Below, piece by piece: positions 55,444-64,000 of a stretch of DNA of 64,000 bases. Source of the DNA: Tetracentron sinense (Eukaryota > Streptophyta > Magnoliopsida > Trochodendrales > Trochodendraceae); contig CM026562.1 of assembly GCA_015143295.1 (NCBI GenBank), forward strand, positions 434,001-498,000, in the 5' to 3' direction. The notes below the pieces were generated by a model. The model saw only the letters and a program-made list of their open reading frames with translations. It did not search any database and was not told the DNA's origin. A program made the position numbers and the translations under genes. The number at the start of each line of letters is the position of its first letter. The stretch's first letter is position 1.

Positions 55444-56781
55444 GAAGAACATTGAAAAACCCCTAAGAACTTTGCATGATTTCATCAGCTGTGACATGGG
55501 TTTGTGAGTATGAAACGTATTCCTACATGAAACCAAAAAATAAAGTGAAACTCACCTTATTTTAAGGACAAACGAAAAGCATCTTTGAAAGGATTCTTTA
55601 AGGGGTGTGTGGATAATCATCACGTTTTGTTTCTACTCATTTTCCAGCAGGGAGTGCTAGTTTTACTTGCCCCTTATTACTACTCTTTCTCTCTCTCTCT
55701 CCAACGATCCATTTGACCTTATAATTACATGCATCTCTCTGTGGAATCTCACCCTTCTCCAACAATCCCTTTGACATCATTACATGCATGCTGCCCAAGT
55801 AACCTCCATAAATCCAGGAAACCTCAATTCTCATATTTTTACATTAAATAAACTACTAAAGCATGCAACCCTAATACCATTTGGGCTCAATCCTCAATTC
55901 CTCATGGTGTTGAAAGAAGTTAAACTAGGGTTATGGCCTATGGGTGTCATTATGCCATAGAAATGGACTATAGTTTTTATCAATTTTATTTTAAAAAACT
56001 GTTATTATTTTTTAGGTCTTTGGTCCATGTCATGCGCACCCATCGCCTTCAGGCTTATGTGGACACCATGTCCATGCAGGAAATTTAGAAAATCCACATG
56101 TCAGAGTGAATTAATCAAAGCTAGAGTACTGGAAGGTAAACAAATTAACTCTATAACAACAAACAATGATTCCTTGATTAGCAAATGAAGATGGAGATTC
56201 AAGCTTTTTTATGGACCTCAACCACAAACAGTTCTTTCAATTTTGGGCATGTGAGAGCATAGAGGGATGACAAGTACTTGAGGTCTGCTTTAGCTTAAAT
56301 ATCACCTTACATATTTCGGCAATGCACCTTACGTTAAGAGGCATAGTGGGTTCAATATACATTGTGTTGCAACCTATAATAATAGAGAGAGATGGCCGGT
56401 TTGACACTTGTTGCCACCACCTTGTGTCTTTTGGAAGACTGCAACCGATCTAAGTAATTAATTAGTCATGAGTCAATTTGGACTAAAATGATATACTTTG
56501 ATTACTAGAATTGTGGTGTCTCCACGTGAGATCTACATTTGAATTTTCAACATGTGTCACAAGTGGTCCTGCGTGCCATAGAGTTTGGTCGTGTCTTTTG
56601 AGCTAATCACGCCACGCACACGCACACTAATAATCTGATGATTTGGGAACGAGGAGTCAATTTTTGGTTGAGAGGGAATGCACGGTTAGGTTTGAAATCA
56701 GGGTTAGGGAAGATTCTTTGTTTGGTAAAGACTAATTCAAAACAAAGACCATCAGAACCTGACAACCCGCACGCACTCATG

Positions 56782-56800
56782 CTCGCTAATTCTCCACGTG
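56782..56800. promoter_or_regulatory. ABRE/G-box-like site, distal NAC upstream
   Basis: CTCCACGTGTCACCGAC contains CACGTGTC, a bZIP/bHLH-type core. A further CACGTG lies at 56522-56527. Function not shown. Confidence 0.4.
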
Positions 56801-56939
56801 TCACCGACCCAAATTAATGTTCGACCAAAGTGATAGGTAGTCCATCACCATGTCTAATCAAAGAGGACTTAGGATCATCTCCATTACTCCAGTTGATGCT
56901 CGTGCTCGCGAGGAGACCACCAGCACCCACCCAATCTGA

Positions 56940-57167
56940 GGGTATTGGATTTGATCGGGCTCTAACCAGACCAAAATCACCTTAGCCTATATTTTGCATG
57001 TGACATGTGGTTATAAATTGGGGAGATTATGATATCAAATATTGGAGAGAAGTGAAAAAATGGGGGGGGGGAATGGATTGACTTCTCCCCTTTTATTGCC
57101 ACATTCAGACAAAGACCTTAGGCCAGGTGATTTTGATATGGCGAGAGTCCGATCAAATCCGATCCCC
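56940..57167. mobile_element. Foldback MITE-like element (~228 bp)
   Basis: Inverted arms: GGATTTGATCGGRCTCT, then YCARAATCACCT, GGCCT and their complements at 57105-57166. The centre is AT-rich with a 9-G run at 57063. No sure target duplication. Confidence 0.75.
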
Positions 57168-58433
57168 AATTAATCTAAGGCACCATACACTCCCTTCACA
57201 TCAACCAAGGACTATTTGGAGCTCCCTTCACACTCTCCAAGTTCAATCGCAATTGGACAAATCGGGACTCCACAATTTCTTACCACCATACCCTCACTCG
57301 TTTTAAATAATATAATAAATGACTGCTTGGAACTCACAAATAACTCACATAAAGTCCTTATCTCTATTCTCCGCCAAAAAAACCAACCAACATGTGTTTT
57401 TCCCTTTCGGCCAGAAACCTACACTCGTCTTTGCTTTTAAAAGGTTACAAATAAAAAAATAAAATTCAGTACCCTCTCTTATTTTGATAGAAAAACAAAA
57501 TTTTTTGTGGAAGTTCAACTGTGAGCCTATACAATCATTTATTTTAGGATTTTGGTAGCCCCAGTCACAAATCTTCTATGGACACAATTGGGTTGCTACA
57601 AATGTCAAATGTTCTTGAAATTTGGTTTTTTTAAACTATTAACCTCTCCATGTGTTAATCCCAATCTTGTGTCTGTGAAAAAATTTAGAGTAAATATGAT
57701 TAGGGCTGACACTCTTCTTTGTTTTATTATAGAAAATGAGGAAATACAAATATACGCGCTTGGCATTGGTCAAAAGAATTAAGTTTTTATCTATTTTTAA
57801 CCGTAAAGTTGTTCTATGTTGGAAAGAACCTTTCTTAGTTCCCTATAGGTAGCGTGGCCCATGGTCCATTCGTTGGCACCGATCTGATCTGAGTCGTTGC
57901 CAACTGAAACAAAGCATTGTTCTTTGCTCTTTAGTCGTCTGCATGGAAATAAATAAATAAAAAAACGAATTTACAGCATGATGATGCGGACGGCCACGAT
58001 GAAAATGAAGCGCATCTACCATTCCTAGTCGCCTTCAATCGCTATTTATTTACTATTGGGACACGTGTCGAAGGCCACAATGTCAGATGATTGTCCTCAC
58101 CCTTTGATAAGACATAAGGCGCCTCCAATTCCCATCCGTGGAAGAAAATATTAACCACATGCATTGATTCAAAGCAGACGTCTGTTGTTCACACCAAACA
58201 CAACTCACTCATGAGATAATTCCCTCTTATGACTTTATCTCCCCAATCTCCACTCCACTAAACAACAAATTCCTACAACCATAAAACGGCTTGCCATCCT
58301 CCAATTCCCAAAATTTCTATCTCTCTCTCTCTCTTTCTTGTGTGTGTTCACAAATCACAACCTCGATCCCTAGGAATTAGTTATTGAGAAATATTGAATT
58401 ACTATAGCTAGCTAGCTAGCTAGATTCAAAACC
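57168..58433 (+). promoter_or_regulatory. Upstream region and 5' UTR of the NAC gene
   Basis: A perfect palindrome GACACGTGTC (58060-58069, G-box/ABRE core) lies ~370 bp before the ATG. CATAAAACGG (58280-58289) is the best TATA-like site. A (CT)n tract (58317-58336) and a TAGC tetranucleotide run (58406-58423) probably fall in the 5' UTR. These are sequence matches only. Confidence 0.5.
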
Positions 58434-61400
58434 ATGACCGATTCTGAAACGTCCCTTCCGCCGGGCTTCCGATTCCATCCAACAGACGAAGAGCTCATCC
58501 TCCATTACCTGAGAAACAGGTCGACTTCCCCTCCTTATCTTTCCATCATCGCCCAAGTTGATATCTACAAGTTTGATCCATGGGAGTTACCAGGTTCGTT
58601 TGTAATTAATTGCTAGCTAGCTAGGCAACTCATATATATACATATCCAGCTGGTTTTGTTAACATGGGGTCTTGTTAATTTGCGATATTGGTGTTTTATT
58701 AGCTAAAGCGGCATTTGGCGATCAAGAGTGGTACTTTTTTAGTCCAAGAGATCGAAAGTACCCCAACGGTGCAAGGCCGAACAGAGCGGCAGCGTCGGGA
58801 TACTGGAAGGCGACTGGAACAGATAAGCCGATATCAGCATCGACAGGAGGGAACGAGAACATAGGGGTGAAGAAGGCTCTTGTGTTCTACAAGGGTCGAC
58901 CACCTAAGGGAATCAAAACTAATTGGATCATGCATGAATATCGCCTTGCAGAAGCCCCTAAGAACAACCCAATGAAGCTCAAAGATTCATCCATGAAGGT
59001 GAGATTACAGTCCTTTTATGACCAATATTTTTTTTCCCTTTTTGAGCAACGGAAGGTTCCATGTCCCAAACCCTTCAAGGCAAGGATTAGTCCCTTAGGA
59101 TGTCCATGCCAATTCATTCAGAATTTTCCCTACGAGTGGGAGTTGAACACACGACCGACCACAGGGAGCAAACCCGGGTCACAACATGCATGTTATACCT
59201 TGGCTTGATATTAAATTAACTGAAGTATACTTTATCTCTCTGGCTAAAGCTTCGGAGACCTCATTGGGCTGAGACCACCGAGACCATGCTCTATGAGCAC
59301 GGGATTCCAGGTGGGGCCTACCGTGTGAAATGGGTCCAACCTGAAATCCCATGCTCTTAGAGCACGTCAATGTGGTCTCGGCCCTAACGGGGTCCAATAG
59401 CAAAGTCCTTTATATATAGGACTTTCTCAAAATTAAAATAAATATCTCAAGTGGGTCTAGAATCTATGATCATGAGAGAGAGGATCAAAATTATTTAAGG
59501 ATCTTCTACAATGTGTCCGGATATCATCTGTCCCATTAAATTTAGTTTGGGAGCATTAACCCTAAGGTTAATATTTCAGTTTAAATATGAAGCGGAGCTC
59601 TGCATCATTGGGCACCCCCTTTTTACACTATAGGGGCAAACTGTGTAATTATCAAATTTTCCCCCTAAGTCATGAAGCGGAGCAATTAATCTCTTAATAT
59701 TAGCTCTTATCTTTTTTTTGACCCATCTTTTTTTTGAAAAAAAAGAAGGGGGACATGTGTCCCTATCCAGCATAAGATAATCCAAAGTGGTATTTCATTA
59801 GGCTTCGGGATTTTAATGACCAAAATGCCCTATATTTATTGAGTCATGTGGATAAAATGACAAGAAAGGCTCATAGTATTTAAGGGAAATGACTCTAAAA
59901 GAGCCTAATCCCCAATCCTGACTTGCTTTGGAGTGGTTGGTTGGACTTACCCTTAGCTGCCTTAGGCCTGGTTGTGTGTGTTAGTTACATGATATCATTT
60001 CAACCAAAAAAACCAATTGGCTTTGTTACCACATGCGTTAGGGTGTATCTCAGGTTTAGTCTTACTTTAATTGGGAAGTGGAATTCACATGGGTGTATAA
60101 GGGGCATCAACCCTCCTTAAGATTGGCTTTTTTGGAGTGATTGTTTGGACTTACCTTTTTGGCACCTTAGCGGTTACCTTAGGTCTGATTGTCCCTGTTT
60201 AGTGAGGGTGTGTTAGTTACATGATATCATTTTATTTCAACCAAAAAAAACTTGCTTATAGGGTGTTATATACATTACCCTTTTTAGAATCTAAAAAGGG
60301 TGATTTTAGAATCTAAAAAGGGCGAGCATGAACCTTATTGGGTTAATGTTGATGTATCATAGTAAGAAATATATCACCTTATAGGGCATACATGGTTTGA
60401 AAAGTTTTACCAAATAGGCTATGTATTCTAATATTATCCTTATTAGTGTTTGTGTTTTCTATGAATTACTAAGGGATAAATATGTCAAAAATATGCCTTT
60501 AAGTAATAAAAGTACAAAACATGCCCATTTAGGTAATGAAAATGAAGCATGCCCTTTTTGGTGAAGAACCCTTTATTTATGAGAACAAATCCTCAACGGT
60601 GATAATTGGATTTGCCAAATCTGGTAATCACCCAACGAGGTCACCATGTGTCCCTTTTGACACCCCTTGACTGTGGTTAAGATTTACCCGTCCCTAGGGT
60701 TCACCCATCCATCCTTGGTTTTTAGAAAAATAAAATAAAAAAATTATTTTTAGGGTTTTTAATATTAAAATATTTTAAAAAGAAATTAATATTTTTTTTA
60801 CAAAAAAACCAAGGATGGGTGGATGAATCTTAACCACAGTCAAGGGATGTCAAAAGGGACACATGGGGATGATAACCGGATTTACCGTAGATGATTTGGT
60901 TTCTATTCATTTATGCATTTTTTTTTCTTTAAATAAAGTTATGCCAGCACATGATGAGTTTGGACTTTGGAGTACTGTTTGGACTATTGAAGAACTTCCC
61001 TAATCACCTTGTCTTTCTCCATGATACAGACCAATATAATTTGACATGCCTTAACTAACAATTTAAGACTAAAATATCCCTAATAATGGGAAAAAGGACA
61101 CATTAGAAAAAACATAAAGTCCCTTTAGGTTAACCATACATTTTGTTAAAAAAAAAAAAAAACATGGGGTTACTTACCGTATATTGATTTTAATTTTTAC
61201 CTCTTCAGTTAGACGATTGGGTACTCTACCGAATCTACAGGAAGTCCAACAGTCTGTCTTCGACCACGATGAGGATCGATCAAGAACATGAAGACCTTTT
61301 GATCCAAGATGTTCTTTTACCAAACCTCCGAAGCCAAAACACCCCAAAGCCCCAGAACTCATCTTCCTTCTCCAATTTGTTCGACGCCATGGACTACTCC

Positions 61401-61766
61401 ATACTCGCACATCTCCTCTCCGATAACCAGTCCGACCCGGTTGGCTTTGAACCCAACCTAGACCAGCCCATCTTCAACAGCTGCACCAACAATAGCAGCA
61501 GCAGCAACGACGACAACAACAACAACAGAAGTAGCAACTACTTGCTTCAAACCCTCCCTCAAATGGATTCTACTGTTTCAATCATGAAAAATCAGCTCAA
61601 GCGCCCGCAGCTAATGGCGGCCAACAGCGATGGGGGTATGTTACACCCATCAAAGAAACTCGTCAATTCTTGCAGCTTCACCAACGGCACCAATCAATTG
61701 GAAATCCCTCAGTATCACTTCTTAAACCAGCAGTACGTTTTGGATTCTGAACAATTCCAAAGATAG
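58434..61766 (+). CDS. NAC-domain transcription factor, NAM/NAP-like clade (3 exons, 337 aa)
   Basis: The exons are 58434-58593, 58703-58998 and 61209-61766. Junctions are canonical (CAG|GTTCGT to TTAG|CTAAAG; AAG|GTGAGA to TTCAG|TTAGAC); the first is phase 1 and the second phase 0. The protein is 337 aa. The N-terminal NAM domain (about residues 8-166) has all five subdomains: [49 protein letters not shown] with [35 protein letters not shown] with HEYRL, and [14 protein letters not shown]. This domain binds CGT[GA]-core DNA as a dimer in the nucleus. The C-terminal half is Asn/Ser/Asp-rich with a [15 protein letters not shown] motif, a likely activation region. The sequence is closest in style to NAM/NAP-group factors (seed, fruit, senescence roles); the exact orthologue is not decided. 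The start is set by the ATG just before subdomain A. Confidence 0.95.
58594..58702 (+). other. NAC intron 1 (109 bp)
   Basis: GT...AG, AT-rich, at the first intron position usual for NAC genes (after the subdomain-B WELP codons). Confidence 0.92.
59250..59395. mobile_element. Foldback element in NAC intron 2
   Basis: Inverted arms of ~60 bp: GGGCTGAGACCACC, TGCTCTATGAGCA, GGGATTCCAGGTGGG and their complements (59300-59393). No coding. Confidence 0.75.
60645..60870. mobile_element. Foldback of the GTGGTTAAGATT family in NAC intron 2
   Basis: Arms CATGTGTCCCTTTTGACA, CTGTGGTTAAGATT and CATCCTTGGTTTTT with complements at 60800-60870, around an AT-rich centre. Same family as 51443-52213. Confidence 0.85.
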
Positions 61767-63080
61767 AAGAATGGTTATAAAGAAGAAATGAAGAAGAATA
61801 AAGTGAAAGGAAAAGCTATTCAACCAGTGTTTTAAGGTTTGGGCCTTTCTTGGTTCCAAAAAGATGTGTTTAATTGTGTGTTTAAAAATTAGAAAGTACA
61901 GATTTGAGACTGAAATTGTGAATGGATGGTGGCAAAGGCAGATACCATTTTGGAGAAGTCAGGAGAACAGAGAATAAAAGAGAAAAACGCGATCAAGAAT
62001 CCATATACAAAATTCATATAAGAGAATGTAATTAGGATTGAATTGGGAGATTGGATCTGTACTATGTAGATATGTATCAGGTAGCATGTATTAGATAATG
62101 TCTTTTAGTATTTTCCTTTAATTTATTCTTCTTGTGATCACATGACCTTTACATCCAAATCTTAATTAAGGAATGCTAGCCTCATTTCTCTCTTCCCCAC
62201 TTTTTCTAGGGAAAGGAGCACTTGCCTTCCCCTTTACCGCTATAACGCTATTAATAGTGGTGTATCCAAATCGAATTCGATTACATATCCGATGGAGAAT
62301 GATAGGGTATTCGTATCCGACTCCGCGTGAATAAAATATTCAAATTTTTATAATATCCTAATTATCAGATTACTTTGAAAAATTTTAAAAGAATGAAAAT
62401 AAAAAAGCTAAAAAATAAATAAATCTTATTTAAAAAATGATCAATTAATAATTATCTTGATCTATATTACAAATAACAACTTAATGTCTTAAATCATTTT
62501 ATTAATAAAAGTACAAGGAGTAACCTAAACTTTATGTAGACAAAATTAACCTTTACCTTATTTTATTGTTGATAAAGTAAACATTATATTGATAAATAAA
62601 GAGAGAAGTTTATGACTAATTTTTATAGTGGTTCTTAGGGATAGTATGACCATTAGAAATTTCATTAATGACATTCTATCTAATTAATGAGCAAATAAAT
62701 ATTCTAAGCTACATTCGGGACCTTTCTCAATCCAAAAATTATCTTGAGTCTATGTTACAAACAACTCATTTCTTATTCCAAAAGTTATCCTCCCTCTCCC
62801 CTAGTAACTTACCATTTTTGTAACAACCACTATAACCTTTTTTTTCATATGTGAATACTCACCTTAAGGGCTTTTTGACCAAAAAAAAGGAAGAAGAAAA
62901 CGATGAATAGTTACTGTCTTTCTTACCAAAACCGTTTATAACATTTCTCAATGTTTCGAAACATTTATAACCGAACCGTTTAGAACTTTCTACAATTGAA
63001 CCTTTTATAACCTCAAATTTTGTTTCTCTCCATCGCACTAGCTGCTAGGTTCTTCCCAGGTAACTCACAGTTTTCCAGCA
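61767..63080 (+). other. NAC 3' UTR and downstream spacer
   Basis: Possible poly(A) signals AATAAA at 61797-61802 and 61975-61980. Beyond ~62200 it is AT-rich with no gene recognised. Confidence 0.55.
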
Positions 63081-64000
63081 GTTAGACAAACAACCTCAAA
63101 CATTGGTTAAAACATTCTCTTTTTAACTGTGGTTAAAATTCATTAACATTGGGGTTAAAGCATCTAACCTGGTTTTTAAAAAAACTAGCTACTAGGTTCT
63201 TCCCAGGTAACTCACGGCTTTCAAGTTAGACAAACAACCTCAAACATTGGTTAAAACATTCTCCTTTTAACTATGGTTAAGATTCACTAACATTAGGGTT
63301 AAAGCATCTAACCTTGGTTTTTTTTAAAATTTTTTTTAATGTGTCCCCTTTTAACTCTCTTTAACTGTAGTTAAGATTCACCATCTAAACTTGGTTTTTA
63401 TATATAAAAAAAAATTAAATGTGTCCTCTTTTAATTATGTTTAACTATGATTAAGATTCACTAACCCTTAGGGTTAAAGCATCTAACTTGGTTTTTAGAA
63501 AAACAATTAATGTGTCCATTCACTAACGCATCTAACCTTGATTGGGAGTAAAAGAACAGTTGGAGGTAGGGGCAGAGGCGCCCCCCCCCCCAAATATTTT
63601 TGAAAACCTTTATTAGATAGTGTGAATGAGTTGTAAAGATTTTTAAAATGGCCTTAATTCATGTAGAGCGGCCCCAAATCATTTAGAAAGGAAAATATAT
63701 AGGATAATGCTAACCTCACTCTCCTTTTGATTAAAGAGTTAGTAGAAAACAAGTTTTATTCTCAAGGGAAAACACATGTCATGCTCGTAAACAAAGTGAG
63801 TTTGAAAGAAACTATACCTAGCATTGCTCAAAAAGAAAAGGACCAATAACTCAAAAGTACTCTAATACGTCACGACACTCACAAGTAATCACAGTCAATT
63901 GCGATTCAACTCTCTTCGAGTTCAATCACACCCACAAGGTTAACATGTCTTTGAGTTCAATCGCACCCACAAGTTAACACATGTTCCTTTTAACTCTTCT
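63081..64000. repeat. Further copies of the TGGTTAAGATTCACTAAC family
   Basis: Four diverged direct copies (near 63105, 63240, 63355 and 63440), each with TTTTAACT, TGGTTAAGATTCACTAAC and GCATCTAACCTTGGTTTTT. The first two share a longer unit starting CTAGGTTCTTCCCAGGTAACTCAC (63050, 63190). A C-run follows at 63580-63590. No gene seen to the window end. Confidence 0.75.

Larger units (their letters stand above)
53754..56939. other. Intergenic region upstream of the NAC gene
   Basis: No gene seen. It contains two segments with the look of dispersed plant retroposon tails: 54185-54420 with GGTGTCCCCAACCCTTTGGGTT, and 54465-54600 with a T-run and GGAATTGGAACTC. It also has a minisatellite at 55409-55443 and AT-rich spacer. 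Confidence 0.5.
58999..61208 (+). other. NAC intron 2 (2,210 bp), enlarged by repeats
   Basis: GTGAGA...TTCAG. Sits between NAM subdomains D and E, the second conserved NAC intron position. It contains foldbacks at 59250-59395 and 60645-60870 and a direct duplication (59920-60010 and 60120-60250) sharing TTTGGAGTG, TGGACTTACC and GTGTGTTAGTTACATGATATCATTT. Confidence 0.9.

Noticed and set aside
58672-59208. Reading NAC exon 2 through 58999 as a 178-codon protein
   Set aside because: The frame runs past a good GTGAGA donor into intron. Splicing to 61209 restores NAM subdomain E in phase.

Overview
The window is nuclear DNA of a flowering plant with a repeat-rich genome. It holds one intact-looking host gene, a three-exon NAC-domain transcription factor (58434-61766, + strand). 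Almost everything to its left (1 to about 53.7 kb) is nested transposable elements at various stages of decay. I cannot name the species. The plant assignment rests on the NAM domain, the Sirevirus, Tat-like and CACTA elements, and plant-type hAT and Tourist MITEs.

Layout. (1) 1 to ~12.64 kb: a minus-strand Sirevirus-type Ty1/copia element. From right to left it has a 5' LTR, a tRNA-Met primer site, gag, protease, integrase, RT-RNase H, a U3-like intergenic promoter region and an env-like ORF that runs off the left edge. Two solo LTRs interrupt it (3222-6007 and 8577-10771). (2) ~12.64-15.1 kb: debris of Tat/Ogre-like Ty3/gypsy elements and a sequence resembling a captured 5' leader, ending in a 117-bp Tourist MITE. 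(3) ~15.2-25.7 kb: a 5'-truncated CACTA element (CACTA-A) with decayed TNP2-type and Transposase_24-type genes, split by a third solo LTR (19907-22718). (4) ~26.17-29.82 kb: CACTA-B1, a different CACTA family carrying a decayed Ulp1-like protease gene, interrupted by a solo copia LTR (28158-29404). It ends exactly inside the catalytic motif of a copia RT fragment. (5) 33086-50551: CACTA-B2, same family as B1, split by a 12.95-kb non-autonomous Tat-like LTR retrotransposon (33648-46599, target duplication GTAAC). (6) 50.6-53.75 kb: an AAT microsatellite, an array of foldback modules and two hAT MITEs with perfect 8-bp target duplications. (7) 53.75-64 kb: the NAC gene with its upstream region; intron 2 holds two foldback elements.

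How the parts relate. Insertion order follows from nesting and target duplications. Four of the five resolvable LTR insertions are solo LTRs, so LTR-LTR recombination has been frequent. Three observations deserve most attention: a hairpin whose loop is inverted between the two LTRs of one element; a U3-like palindrome-plus-TATA module placed before the env-like ORF; and a shared LTR architecture (short palindrome array just upstream of the TATA box) across unrelated LTR families. I saw no CRISPR array, rRNA or tRNA gene.
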